64,000 bases of DNA, taken from contig NZ_JAHCTA010000003.1 of assembly GCF_018474025.1 (NCBI RefSeq), positions 186,001-250,000 on the forward strand. The letters are read 5' to 3'. Source of the DNA: Alteromonas oceanisediminis (GTDB lineage: Bacteria; Pseudomonadota; Gammaproteobacteria; Enterobacterales; Alteromonadaceae). Positions 10,557 through 19,371 of the stretch are shown in pieces; position 1 is the stretch's first letter, and each line of letters begins with the position of its first letter. A program made the position numbers and the translations under genes. The notes beneath the pieces were generated by a model that saw only the letters and a program-made list of their open reading frames with translations, searched no databases and was not told the origin of the DNA.

Positions 10557-11858
10557 TTACTTTTCGCTGAACAAGTAATCAACCGTCATTTGTGTCAGTA
10601 AATCAACGCCCAACTTCATGCCTGCATCGTCAACCACAAACTCAGGCGTGTGATGAGCTGGCGCATCTTCTGGCGCAACATCAATTGGTTTCCCACCTAC
10701 CCACAAATACACACCGGGTACTTTTTCCTGAAAGAACGAGAAGTCTTCAGCACCAGTTACTGCCTTCGATAGCAGAGCATTTTCTTCTCCGGCGGTGCGC
10801 TGGATCGTCGGTAACATTTGCGCCATTAAATCGGGATCGTTAAAGGTAATCGGGTAGTTATAATCCAGCGGTAGCGTGACCTCGGCAGTCGCGCGCATAC
10901 TGTCTGCGATGCCTTTCACTTTGCGTGGGATCGCTTCATACATGTGCTCACGAGCTTCTGGGTTCAGTGTGCGGATCGTACCAATAAGCTCGACTTCGTT
11001 TGGAATGATGTTCGAGCGATTGCCACCGTGGATTGAGCCAATGGTGACGACAGCGGCATCATCAAGCAACTTAATTTCACGACTGACAATGGTTTGTAAG
11101 CCCATGATGACTTGTGCCGCCGTGGTCACGGGATCAACACTCAGCCACGGGTAAGCGCCGTGCGCCTGTTTACCTGTAATAACAACTTTAAATGGATCAA
11201 CCGCTGCCATCACGCCACCCGCCTTATAGCGTACTTTTCCGACGTCTGTGTCAGCACTGATGTGCAAACCAAAAATAACATCAACATCAGGGTTGTTGAG
11301 AACGCCCTCTTTGACCATCACTTCGGCTCCGCCGACTTCGCCTGCCGGTGCGCCTTCTTCAGCGGGTTGAAATATAAATTTTATCTGACCGCGCAACTGA
11401 TCTTTAACATCGACCAAAATCTTGGCGGCCCCCATCAACATCGCCATGTGGGTATCATGCCCACAGGCATGCATCACTGGCACATCGTTGCCATTAAACT
11501 CACCACGCTGTACCGATTTGTAGGGTAAGTCGTTTTGTTCCAGCACAGGCAGGCCATCCATATCGGCTCGAAGGGCAACCACGGGTCCGGGTTTGCCAGT
11601 ATCCAACACGGCCACCACCCCGGTTTTGGCAACGCCCGTGGTCACTTCTAAATCCAATGAACGCAGAAACTTTTCAATGTACGCCGCCGTGTCGAATTCT
11701 CTGTTCGACAATTCAGGAAACTCGTGAAAATGATGACGCCATTCAATCACTTGGGATTCAATGGATTGGCTTAACGCCATCAACTCATCTCGATCGGGTT
11801 CGGCGGCAGCACCAAAGCTACACAGGCTAGTCAAAAAAACGAGGGCTAATTTTTTCAT
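10557..11858 (-). CDS. secreted M20-family metallo-amidohydrolase
   Basis: 433-residue zinc/manganese amidohydrolase of the M20D group (hippurate hydrolase/IAA-amino-acid hydrolase-like), which cleaves N-acyl amino acids or related amides. A signal peptide is evident ([20 protein letters not shown]), so it acts in the periplasm or outside. Metal-site motifs: [12 protein letters not shown] (about residue 133), [12 protein letters not shown] (about 168) and [20 protein letters not shown] marks the lid/dimerisation domain. It lies between mobA and the histidine kinase on the same strand, 126 bases behind mobA. No link to nitrate use is evident. Exact substrate unknown. Confidence 0.88.
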   Translation of the reverse strand: MKKLALVFLTSLCSFGAAAEPDRDELMALSQSIESQVIEWRHHFHEFPELSNREFDTAAYIEKFLRSLDLEVTTGVAKTGVVAVLDTGKPGPVVALRADMDGLPVLEQNDLPYKSVQRGEFNGNDVPVMHACGHDTHMAMLMGAAKILVDVKDQLRGQIKFIFQPAEEGAPAGEVGGAEVMVKEGVLNNPDVDVIFGLHISADTDVGKVRYKAGGVMAAVDPFKVVITGKQAHGAYPWLSVDPVTTAAQVIMGLQTIVSREIKLLDDAAVVTIGSIHGGNRSNIIPNEVELIGTIRTLNPEAREHMYEAIPRKVKGIADSMRATAEVTLPLDYNYPITFNDPDLMAQMLPTIQRTAGEENALLSKAVTGAEDFSFFQEKVPGVYLWVGGKPIDVAPEDAPAHHTPEFVVDDAGMKLGVDLLTQMTVDYLFSEK

Positions 11859-11984
11859 CAGAAAGGCTTTCTTATGATCAGATTTTAAAACTGTAACCGA
11901 TTCCTTTGCAGGTTCCCAACTTAAAACGAATTTTTGAGGCCAATAACAGCACGATTGTGCATTTGGCTAACCCATTGATGGATT

Positions 11985-12563
11985 TTAGTGAGCCTCAGCC
12001 GTGCTATTCGACCCACATAACAGCGCTTGCCACTGCTGCGGCGTGTTCACGTTCACTAGTTGCTCCGGACGTTCGCAAGGGATCCCCACACCATTGGCAA
12101 GCTTTAATAACGACTTTACCGAACGAGACGGCGTTTTACTGGTTTGTGAATACACCTGCGAAAGCAACGCATCGCAGATACGAAGGCAGACAGGGAGGTA
12201 GCTATCGTGATAATAGCAACTCGCCTGACGCTGGCTGGAGATAGTCATTAACGGGGAAAGTGTTTCGCCGGTCAGCCGGGGCATATCTACGGCGCAAACC
12301 AACAGGGTATCCCCCGTGGTGAGCGACAGTTGTTGGATAACAGACAAAATTCCTCCCACAGGCCCTTTATCCGCGAAGTGATCGTGCAGCGCACCGGGTT
12401 GCCGACCACTGGTCACATACTGGTCAATGAGGCCCTGATGCACCAGCGTTTTCATCAAATTACATTGAGTATCTAACAACGAACGGCCCTGCCACATCAG
12501 AGCAGCTTTATCCTGCTGCATTCTTTCAGACCGCCCGCCGGCAAGCACAACACCCCAGTTCAC
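11985..12563 (-). CDS. mobA: molybdenum cofactor guanylyltransferase
   Basis: MobA attaches GMP to molybdopterin, giving the MGD cofactor used by NasA in the same cluster. Sequence shows VVLAGGRSERM followed by DKAALMW (nucleotide loop, with QQ where many homologues have G-rich residues), then GPVGGI and VCAVDMPRL with the metal-binding Asp. The preferred start is the GTG at 12563, giving MNWGVVLAGG; an AGAGAGG ribosome-binding site 9 bases ahead overlaps the stop codon of the porin gene. A longer GTG at 12605 is possible but would overlap the porin. About 192 aa, normal for MobA. Confidence 0.9.
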   Translation of the reverse strand: MNWGVVLAGGRSERMQQDKAALMWQGRSLLDTQCNLMKTLVHQGLIDQYVTSGRQPGALHDHFADKGPVGGILSVIQQLSLTTGDTLLVCAVDMPRLTGETLSPLMTISSQRQASCYYHDSYLPVCLRICDALLSQVYSQTSKTPSRSVKSLLKLANGVGIPCERPEQLVNVNTPQQWQALLCGSNSTAEAH

Positions 12564-12577
12564 GCGACTTAACCTCT

Positions 12578-13810
12578 CTAAAAAGCTGTGCTCAACCACA
12601 CCCACAATTTATCAGTATCGACTTTCTGGCTGGCGCCAGAATAGGTCGCAAACTTAACCCCTACCGTATAGTGTTTTGCGAATTTGGTGAGGTATTGAAG
12701 ATTAATTTCTTTGCCTAAGTCATCCACTTGCGCAGTCGATTCATCCGCATCGAAATCATGGTACACCGCTAGCCAAGTACCGCCAGCCAGTTTGCCACTT
12801 AGGGTAAATGAGGTGTCTACCAACCCCTGAATGGGTGTTTTCAGAAACTGATCAGTCCAACCATTAAATTTGTGCAAGGTTGCTAAAGGCGTTTGAAAAC
12901 CGTATTGCCCATCGTCCGAGCCCAACAGTTCGTAGCCCAGTTTTGCTGTAATGCCTGATACAACGACGCCAGCCTCAACGTTCAAATAATCTGCATCGAA
13001 GTCGCTTGCGCCAAACCGATTAGTCTGCTTGGCGTACTCAACGTGATAGAGCGCTTTAAAAGAGTGCATTGGCGTCGCCCCTGAAAAGCGCGCGCCGTAG
13101 GTATCCAAACTGTTATCCAAACCCGCCGCAAGATCCGCTTCCAGTAAATACCCGTAAGCCGTCAGAGCACCGAAATCAGTCTTATAAGAAGCATGCAGCA
13201 AATGATCACTTGAATCAGTATCAGCGACTTCGGCAAAAATGCCGTTGCGTTGGTCAATAAAGCTATACGACAGTTGCATTTTTTGGGTAGGGGCATAGAT
13301 GACTGTTGCGGCATCAAATGTCTGACGATCCTGCCGCCAGCCAACGTGTCCGATAAACCGGTGACCGTCATGCGTGATCACCTGTCTGCCAAGCTTGACC
13401 GTTAGATGTTGGTTTTTGTATTGGATAAAGCCTTGATCCAGCTCAGTATGTTCAGGATCCGCGATGACCGAATAAATACCCGTATTGTAGCCCGTCGGTG
13501 GCACTGAGTAGTCTCCCTCACCGAGCACAATACGATTGTCTTCCATTTCAACCGTCACAGAAAAACCGTTTAATGAACCGGTCTGGTAACCGAGACGAGT
13601 CCGAAACGTTGAAGCACTGGCATCTTGCAAAATATTGTCTTGCTCGACGCTTTCATAGCGTAGATTGAGATTGCCAAATACGCTGCCATGACTCAATGCA
13701 TCGTAGAGATTGTCATAAGTTGTTTCTTGTGCGTGTAACGACAAGGACGTTGTGGTTGCCAAAACGCTTAGCCAAATGGCATTCTTCTTACTCGTGTACA
13801 GTATCTTCAT
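12578..13810 (-). CDS. outer-membrane beta-barrel porin, alginate-export (AlgE-like) family
   Basis: 410-residue exported protein: an N-terminal signal (TSLSLHAQE cleavage region), then amphipathic beta-strand repeats rich in aromatic girdles, and a terminal Phe (WVWLSTAF), the usual outer-membrane assembly signal. The segments NLNLRYESVEQDN, KLGRQVITHDGHRFIGHVGWRQDRQTFDA are typical of the alginate_exp domain, a family that covers diverse outer-membrane channels and is not limited to alginate. It lies between the nrtD ATPase gene and mobA on the same strand, so a role in letting nitrate or nitrite cross the outer membrane is inferred from context only. Confidence 0.8.
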   Translation of the reverse strand: MKILYTSKKNAIWLSVLATTTSLSLHAQETTYDNLYDALSHGSVFGNLNLRYESVEQDNILQDASASTFRTRLGYQTGSLNGFSVTVEMEDNRIVLGEGDYSVPPTGYNTGIYSVIADPEHTELDQGFIQYKNQHLTVKLGRQVITHDGHRFIGHVGWRQDRQTFDAATVIYAPTQKMQLSYSFIDQRNGIFAEVADTDSSDHLLHASYKTDFGALTAYGYLLEADLAAGLDNSLDTYGARFSGATPMHSFKALYHVEYAKQTNRFGASDFDADYLNVEAGVVVSGITAKLGYELLGSDDGQYGFQTPLATLHKFNGWTDQFLKTPIQGLVDTSFTLSGKLAGGTWLAVYHDFDADESTAQVDDLGKEINLQYLTKFAKHYTVGVKFATYSGASQKVDTDKLWVWLSTAF

Positions 13811-13852
13811 GATCCGTTTATCTCATTTTAAAAGGCGTATTTAATCGCATGA

Positions 13853-14701
13853 TCACGCGGCGTCTGTGCCAACCTGATGTTGTCGACGTTGCGGCGTTGT
13901 TCGGCTTGAAACCGATTCCACTTTTTTCTGTTTTTCATACAAGAATCGTAATACTTCGTGACGGCAATGGTTGTAATGCGTGTCATCGGCCAGCGCTATC
14001 CGATCGCGGGGCCTGTCAATATCGACGTCGAGAACTTCGCCAATCGTCGCCGAGGGGCCATTGGTCATCATCACGATGCGGTCAGACAGCAAAACGGCTT
14101 CATCAACATCGTGAGTGATCATAATGACGGTGTTGCCTAACTGAGCATGAATTTCCATTAACGAGTCTTGCAGGTGAGCACGGGTTAAGGCATCCAACGC
14201 ACCAAACGGCTCATCCATCAGCAGCACTTTGGGCTGCATGGATAGAGCACGAGCGATACCTACACGTTGTTTCATGCCACCGGATATTTCTGAGGGGAGC
14301 TTATCCTTTGCGTGTGTCATATGAACCAGAGCAAGATTATGATCGACCCATTCTTTGATCTCTTTTCGGCTGCGACCGTTGCGGGTTTGCCTGACCGCAA
14401 GCTCAACATTTTTATACACACTTAACCAGGGCAGCAGGGAGTGATTCTGAAAAACGACTGCGCGTTCAGGCCCGGGTTCATTGACTTCCTGACCATTTAA
14501 AATAACCCCACCGTACGTTGCCTGATACAGGCCGGCCACGATATTCAGTACGGTAGATTTACCGCATCCTGAGTGGCCAATCAACGAGAGAAACTCACCT
14601 TGCGCGATCTTAAGATTGACGTTTGTCAGGGCATTGAATGGGCCTTTTGGCGTAGGAAAATCAATCCCAATCTGGGATAGCTCCAAGTGATGTTTTTTCA
14701 T
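13853..14701 (-). CDS. nrtD: nitrate/nitrite ABC transporter ATP-binding protein
   Basis: 282-residue ATPase of the nitrate/sulfonate/taurine ABC family. Walker A is GHSGCGKST (about residue 42), the signature is SEISGGMKQR, Walker B is VLLMDEPFGALDALTRAHLQ and the switch His is in MITHDVDEAV. It energises nitrate uptake with NrtA and NrtB. There is no separate NrtC with a fused binding domain, so the transporter is of the simpler nrtABD type common in proteobacteria. An AAGGAA ribosome-binding site precedes the ATG, 25 bases after nrtB. Confidence 0.93.
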   Translation of the reverse strand: MKKHHLELSQIGIDFPTPKGPFNALTNVNLKIAQGEFLSLIGHSGCGKSTVLNIVAGLYQATYGGVILNGQEVNEPGPERAVVFQNHSLLPWLSVYKNVELAVRQTRNGRSRKEIKEWVDHNLALVHMTHAKDKLPSEISGGMKQRVGIARALSMQPKVLLMDEPFGALDALTRAHLQDSLMEIHAQLGNTVIMITHDVDEAVLLSDRIVMMTNGPSATIGEVLDVDIDRPRDRIALADDTHYNHCRHEVLRFLYEKQKKVESVSSRTTPQRRQHQVGTDAA

Positions 14702-14726
14702 GGCTAATTCCTTAACGTGATGTGTT

Positions 14727-15719
14727 CTATCGAGTGATTGCCGTTTTGTCCCAGCTTACCCACTGTTGTAGCGACAACATGATCCTGTCGAGCACGAAAC
14801 CGATGATACCGATGGTGAATACGGCAACCATGATGCGAGCCAATGATTCAGAACTGCCATTTTGAAACTCATCCCAGACAAACTTACCTAAACCGGGATT
14901 CTGCGCGAGCATTTCGGCTGCGATTAACACCATCCAACCAATCCCCAACGACAAGCGTAAGCCAGTAAAAATCATCGGAATGGACGAGGGCAAAACAATT
15001 TTAATGATGTGGGTAATGGCATTGAGCCGTAAGACTTTGCTGACGTTGAGTAAGTCTGTGTCGATAGATGATACGCCAACAGCGGTATTGATTAACGTTG
15101 GCCATAAACAGCATAGTGCGACAGTGATGGCGGACGTGACGAATGACTTGGAGAACATCGGATCGTCACTGATATACGTGGCGCTTACAACGATGGTCAC
15201 AAGCGGTAACCACGCTAACGGAGACACCGGTTTAAACAGCTGAATCAATGGGTTCATTGCTGAGTACGCTGATTTACTTAGCCCGCAGACTATCCCTAGA
15301 GGCACGGCAACCAATGACGCGAGCGCAAATCCCACCATAACGGTGTAAAGACTTGTCCAAATTTGTTCGATGAAGGTGGGCGCCCCCGTAAAGTCGCGTA
15401 TTTTAGGCTCATACGATGGATCAAGCGCGACGCGTTGTGCGTTTCGCTCTGCTTGCCGCGCATAAAAGGCGTCGGCTTTCTGTTGTTGCGCCTGATGCTC
15501 AGCCCAAAGACTACCGGTTTGCTCCCACACTTGTGCGGGGCCAGGAAACTGACCTAACGAAGTGTCTACATTCTTCGCCACGGCGCTCCACATGCCAATG
15601 AAGACCAGAATACCTAGCAGGGGTAATATTAGACCTGCGGATTTTTGTCCCCACTTCGAACGGTCAAAGCCCTTTCTCACGGAACCGACCATAATGGGAA
15701 TACTGCTTGAGTTAAACAT
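14727..15719 (-). CDS. nrtB: nitrate ABC transporter permease
   Basis: 330-residue inner-membrane permease. The N-terminal ~110 residues hold one helix (LILPLLGILVFIGMWSAVA) and a hydrophilic insert; the rest has about five helices with the BPD_transp_1 fold. The EAA-type loop contacting the ATPase is LRLNAITHIIKIVLPSSIPMIF (about residues 236-257), and GIGWMVLIAAEML follows, as in NrtB. Start ATG has AGGGG 7 bases upstream. It lies between nrtA and nrtD, all on the minus strand and closely spaced. Confidence 0.93.
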   Translation of the reverse strand: MFNSSSIPIMVGSVRKGFDRSKWGQKSAGLILPLLGILVFIGMWSAVAKNVDTSLGQFPGPAQVWEQTGSLWAEHQAQQQKADAFYARQAERNAQRVALDPSYEPKIRDFTGAPTFIEQIWTSLYTVMVGFALASLVAVPLGIVCGLSKSAYSAMNPLIQLFKPVSPLAWLPLVTIVVSATYISDDPMFSKSFVTSAITVALCCLWPTLINTAVGVSSIDTDLLNVSKVLRLNAITHIIKIVLPSSIPMIFTGLRLSLGIGWMVLIAAEMLAQNPGLGKFVWDEFQNGSSESLARIMVAVFTIGIIGFVLDRIMLSLQQWVSWDKTAITR

Positions 15720-15738
15720 AGGATGCCCCTGTCGATGA

Positions 15739-17148
15739 TTAAAGTTTACGCTCGCCCTTAAGGCCTATGGCAAGCGATTCGAGATAGGCATTTGGCTGAC
15801 TGCCGTCATACGTGATCCCGTCAATAAACTCAGTTTGCGGCGGCTTAAAACCCGTTTCTGAATCAAAGTCGGGAAAGTCGGAAGGCTGTGCTTTTCCCTC
15901 TTGGATCAATGCGAGTGCAGCTTGAGCATAGATATCGGGACGGTAAACAGACTTGGCGATATCCATAAACCAGCTATCCGGCTTCGGCTCAGCAATTTGC
16001 CCCCAGCGACGCATTTGCGTGAGATACCAGATAGCATCGCTGTAGAATGGATAGGTTGCGTGATACCGAAAAAACACATTGAAATCAGGCACATCTCGTA
16101 CATCACCTTTTTCATACTCAAAGGTACCTACCATGCTATTGGCAATGACTTCTTCGTCGGCACCCACGTACTGGGGTTTAGACAGGATTTTGACGGCCGC
16201 TTTTCGATTGGCATTGTTATTTTCATCTAGCCACATGGCGGCACGGATCATCGCTTTTACCACGCGAATGTGCGTATTCGGATTCGCTTCTGCCCATGTT
16301 TTGCTAACGCCGAACACTTTTTCTGGATTGTTTTTCCAAATTTCATAATCCGTGATCACAGGCACGCCGATGCCTTTAAATACGGCCTGCTGGTTCCACG
16401 GCTCTCCCACACAATAACCGTGAATAGTACCGGCTTCCATTGTGGCAGGCATTTGTGGCGGTGGCGTAACCGATAACAGCGCGTCAGCTTCTATTTGCCC
16501 ACTGGTGTCGCCTTTGTGTGGGGCATAGAAACCAGGATGTATACCGCCTGCCGCAAGCCAGTAGCGTAGCTCATAATTGTGTGTAGAGACCGGGAACACC
16601 ATACCCATTTTGAAAGACTTTCCCTCACGCTTGTATTGGTCGACAACCGGTTTTAGCGCGTCAGCCTGGATCGGATGGACGGGTTTTCCATCCTGATGTG
16701 CGATGTTTGGTTTCATCTGTGCCCAAACGTCATTGGATACAGTAATACCATTCCCATTAAGGTCCATGCTGAATGCCGTGATGATGTCCGCTTGCGTGCC
16801 GTAGCCGATTGTTGCGCCCAGCGGCTGGCCTGCCAGCATATGCGCACCATCCAGTTCGCCGTCTATCACGCGATCAAGTAAGACTTTCCAGTTCGCTTGC
16901 GCCTCAAGCGTGACATATAAACCTTCATCTTCGAAAAACCGTTTCTCATACGCGATGGCAAGAGGAGCCATGTCGGTGAGCTTTATAAAGCCGAAGGTCA
17001 ACTCTTCTTTTTCTGGCCAACCCACACTGCCATCAACTTGCTCAGCAAATGCCGATGATGTCGCGGCAGATGATGCCAGCATTACGCTGATGGCAACGGT
17101 GCGTACCACCGCACGCTTGATCAAGGAACCTGTGTTTATATGACTCAT
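15739..17148 (-). CDS. nrtA: periplasmic nitrate-binding protein of ABC transporter
   Basis: About 469 residues, NrtA family. A signal sequence with hydrophobic core ([20 protein letters not shown]) is followed by a binding domain beginning [26 protein letters not shown] and [13 protein letters not shown], then [18 protein letters not shown], all NrtA hallmarks. An ATG at 17160 is in frame, but that ATG itself forms part of GGAGGATGAA; the GGAGG lies five bases before the ATG at 17148, so the shorter start is preferred. Transcription passes through a leader with a strong terminator (17167-17211), pointing to NasT-controlled antitermination. Confidence 0.94.
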   Translation of the reverse strand: MSHINTGSLIKRAVVRTVAISVMLASSAATSSAFAEQVDGSVGWPEKEELTFGFIKLTDMAPLAIAYEKRFFEDEGLYVTLEAQANWKVLLDRVIDGELDGAHMLAGQPLGATIGYGTQADIITAFSMDLNGNGITVSNDVWAQMKPNIAHQDGKPVHPIQADALKPVVDQYKREGKSFKMGMVFPVSTHNYELRYWLAAGGIHPGFYAPHKGDTSGQIEADALLSVTPPPQMPATMEAGTIHGYCVGEPWNQQAVFKGIGVPVITDYEIWKNNPEKVFGVSKTWAEANPNTHIRVVKAMIRAAMWLDENNNANRKAAVKILSKPQYVGADEEVIANSMVGTFEYEKGDVRDVPDFNVFFRYHATYPFYSDAIWYLTQMRRWGQIAEPKPDSWFMDIAKSVYRPDIYAQAALALIQEGKAQPSDFPDFDSETGFKPPQTEFIDGITYDGSQPNAYLESLAIGLKGERKL

Positions 17149-17166
17149 TTCATCCTCCATTTAGGC

Positions 17167-17253
17167 AAAAAAAAACCCGCGCAAACTCAGGACACGTTGA
17201 GTTTGCGCGGGCAGCATTGCCACTGGATCTCACTACGGCTTCGTAGATCATCC
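17167..17253 (-). promoter_or_regulatory. nrtA leader: ANTAR-type hairpins and intrinsic terminator
   Basis: On the minus strand, a hairpin at 17225-17253 (CTAC/GTAG inner stem, loop GAAGCC) is followed by GGC-AATGCT-GCC at 17210-17221. The latter has a six-base loop with A at position 1 and G at position 4, the pattern bound by ANTAR proteins. Its 3' arm overlaps the 5' arm of a strong terminator: CCCGCGCAAACTCA pairs with TGAGTTTGCGCGGG (17176-17211), then nine T (17167-17175). The hairpin and terminator are therefore mutually exclusive, which fits nitrate-induced antitermination by NasT. The first loop has G, not A, at position 1, so it is a weaker match. Confidence 0.78.
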
Positions 17254-17362
17254 CTACTGTTTTATTGTGTGAAGCGCGCGATATTACAGCTTATCGTCAC
17301 GTGCTTTCCGATACCCTTTCGAGCAACGGACTTTATTACATCAGTGCTTACAGACTAGGTTT

Positions 17363-17378
17363 TGCATCAATGATGCCA
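17363..17378 (-). promoter_or_regulatory. sigma-54-type -24/-12 promoter of nrtABD
   Basis: Minus strand TGGCATCATTGATGCA fits the -24/-12 pattern: GG, ten bases, then GC. The only change in the core is A for the first T of TTGC. The start of transcription would be near 17351, about 200 bases before the nrtA ATG and well upstream of the terminator leader. Recognised by eye. Confidence 0.6.
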
Positions 17379-17460
17379 AAAATAAAATCACTATTTATCA
17401 GGTGCTTAACAAACGATTTACATCCACAGAATCATCAATTCTAACTAGCTTGGTGCGCTG

Positions 17461-17477
17461 TGCACAATTAGTGTGCT
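17461..17477 (-). promoter_or_regulatory. NtrC-like binding site upstream of nrtA
   Basis: Minus strand AGCAC-ACTAATT-GTGCA is an imperfect palindrome with the TGCAC-N7-GTGCA spacing of NtrC sites (first base A instead of T). It lies about 100 bp upstream of the sigma-54-like element, a usual enhancer distance. It sits just after the end of nasS. Confidence 0.5.
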
Positions 17478-17548
17478 TCTGGCGCAGGTCGTTTACGCGG
17501 CAAACAGCGTGACTCACAGGTCGACACGCCCTAGTGCCTGTCTACCTT

Positions 17549-18616
17549 TCACGATGAGAATATCTGATGGTAAATGTCCGAGCGGTAGATTCGGCTCAGA
17601 TCGACTTCACTGGCAACGACTTTGGACAACTGCCCTGTGCTCTCCATTTTTGCTAATAGCCATTGTGCGCACTGTAAACTGGGTGCGTTAACATCGGCAT
17701 GCTCAGAGAAAAACAAATTGTAGTCAGGGATCTCGCGCGGGCTCAGACCCGGTTTGACCACACAACTGCCAATCAGCGATGGTGCAATCACGTCGATAGG
17801 CGCATCGAGATAATCGTACCCGCTCAGCAGGCGCGCAGATTCAAATCGATTCGGTATTGTTTCCAACCAGCAACACGCCTGTTTCAATGCCCGACACAGT
17901 TTCGTCACGCGCTCAGGATATCGCTGATGGTATTGACTTAGCACGCCCAGCACTTTTTCTGCTGAATTTGGCCAGATATCGCACGAAGTTAACACCGTGA
18001 CGCCAAACCCGGCTCGCACCGCCTTTGCATTCCATGGCCCCCCCACGCAGTAGCCGTCAATATCGCCACAATGTAAGGCATCCACCATATTGGTGGGCGG
18101 AACAATGACTAGCTCAACGTCATCCAGTGAAATCTGACCTGACGCCAGCCAGTCAACCAGTTGGTAATAATGGCAACTGTAAGGAAACACGCTGGCAAAG
18201 CGCAGCTTCGCACGGTGCTGCTTTCGTCGTTGCGCCACGACAGCACCCAAAGCATTAGCCGACAAGGGCAAGTGTAGGTCAGAGAAATCATTCGTTGCCG
18301 CGATCTCATCATACACAGCATTGGATAGCGTGATCGCATTGCCATTTTGGCTGAGCACCAGAGGCGTCATCACGTCGCAGGCTGGCCCAGCCAACCCCAG
18401 CGCACTGGCGATTGGCATCGGCGCGAGCATATGCGCTGCATCCAATACCCCAGCATGCAGCTTATCGCGTAATGTCGACCAGGAATGCTGTGCTTGCAGT
18501 GTCACGTTTAATCCATGCTCAGTAAAAAAGCCTAACTCTTTCGCGACAACCAACGGCGCCGAATCGGTTAGTGCCACATAGCCTAGGGTTACCGGCATGG
18601 AAGCGTCGCTATTCAT
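17549..18616 (-). CDS. nasS: nitrate sensor protein NasS (cytoplasmic NrtA-like)
   Basis: 355 residues, homologous to the binding protein NrtA (VTLGYVALTDSAPLVVAKELGFF, AAHMLAPMPIASALGLAG, GYCVGGPWNAKAVRAGFG) but without a signal peptide, so it stays in the cytoplasm. In characterised NasS-NasT systems, NasS holds NasT when nitrate is absent and releases it when nitrate binds. The gene follows nasT by two bases on the same strand, the usual order. The start ATG at 18616 is taken as is. The gene ends about 70 bases before the nrtA control region. Confidence 0.92.
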   Translation of the reverse strand: MNSDASMPVTLGYVALTDSAPLVVAKELGFFTEHGLNVTLQAQHSWSTLRDKLHAGVLDAAHMLAPMPIASALGLAGPACDVMTPLVLSQNGNAITLSNAVYDEIAATNDFSDLHLPLSANALGAVVAQRRKQHRAKLRFASVFPYSCHYYQLVDWLASGQISLDDVELVIVPPTNMVDALHCGDIDGYCVGGPWNAKAVRAGFGVTVLTSCDIWPNSAEKVLGVLSQYHQRYPERVTKLCRALKQACCWLETIPNRFESARLLSGYDYLDAPIDVIAPSLIGSCVVKPGLSPREIPDYNLFFSEHADVNAPSLQCAQWLLAKMESTGQLSKVVASEVDLSRIYRSDIYHQIFSS

Positions 18617-18618
18617 GG

Positions 18619-19218
18619 TTATTTACCGTTATCTAAATGATTTAAGACTGACAACAACGTGCGAGCGATATCTTCTATTTTTTGCCCTACATCCATCGCC
18701 ATTTTGCGCATGGCGCTATACGCCTGCTGTTCATCCATACCACGCTGCTGCATAAGTAAGCGTTTTGCTTTATCAATGGTCTGCTTAGCAGCCAACGCAT
18801 GCTTGGTTTCATCCAATTCCTGACGCAGTCGCTGGTATTCGCCAAACCGAGCAACCGCAGCATCAAGTATTGAGCGTACACGCTTAGGCTCCGTGTCGCC
18901 CACTACATAAGCGGTCACGCCACTGCGCACCGATTGATTGATAATGTCGGTATCTTCTTCGTCAGAGAACATGACGACCGGCTTGGGTGCAACGCTTGAA
19001 ATCGTGTGCAAACTATCCAGAACATCGCGACTGGGCGACTCGATATCGATCACGATGATATCAGGTTGAATACGGTCGACATCCTTGAGCAATCTTTGCG
19101 TTGCACTGGATAGATGGGTTACATGATAGCGCGACTCAACCAGTGCAGCAGTGAATGCCTGTGCACGTGCATGATTATCATCAATTAACAGAATGCTAAG
19201 TCGAGACGGTGAATTCAT
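18619..19218 (-). CDS. nasT: ANTAR-domain transcription antiterminator NasT
   Basis: About 199 residues: a receiver-like domain (LSILLIDDNHARAQAF; Asp in DIIVIDIESPSRD) and a C-terminal ANTAR RNA-binding domain (TIDKAKRLLMQQRGMDEQQA, YSAMRKMAMD). ANTAR proteins bind paired hexaloop hairpins in leader RNA and prevent terminator formation. Candidate targets are the nrtA and nirB leaders in this window. The receiver lacks the usual Lys-Pro near its end (YVVGDTEP instead), so it is probably controlled by NasS binding and not by phosphorylation. The ATG at 19218 is preferred over one at 19281, which would add 21 residues unlike the family. Confidence 0.93.
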   Translation of the reverse strand: MNSPSRLSILLIDDNHARAQAFTAALVESRYHVTHLSSATQRLLKDVDRIQPDIIVIDIESPSRDVLDSLHTISSVAPKPVVMFSDEEDTDIINQSVRSGVTAYVVGDTEPKRVRSILDAAVARFGEYQRLRQELDETKHALAAKQTIDKAKRLLMQQRGMDEQQAYSAMRKMAMDVGQKIEDIARTLLSVLNHLDNGK

Positions 19219-19371
19219 ATCATCCACATGCAACAGGGTTGCCAAACAAACGTAAAACCTACTGGGTACAAAGCAAAACATCGGCCAACAATCTTAAAAT
19301 ATAACGTATTGATAATGCTAAATAAATTCAAATACGTTAACGGATTATTCAACGGTGTTTCTGCTACTGCA

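Noticed and set aside
13853-17148. Taurine/sulfonate transporter instead of nitrate transporter.
   Set aside because: The binding protein has the full NrtA length and motifs, and the genes lie with nasST, nasA and nirBD.
17140-17548. A small gene on the plus strand in the nrtA leader.
   Set aside because: The open frame crosses the terminator and hexaloop hairpins, and the regulatory reading explains the region better.
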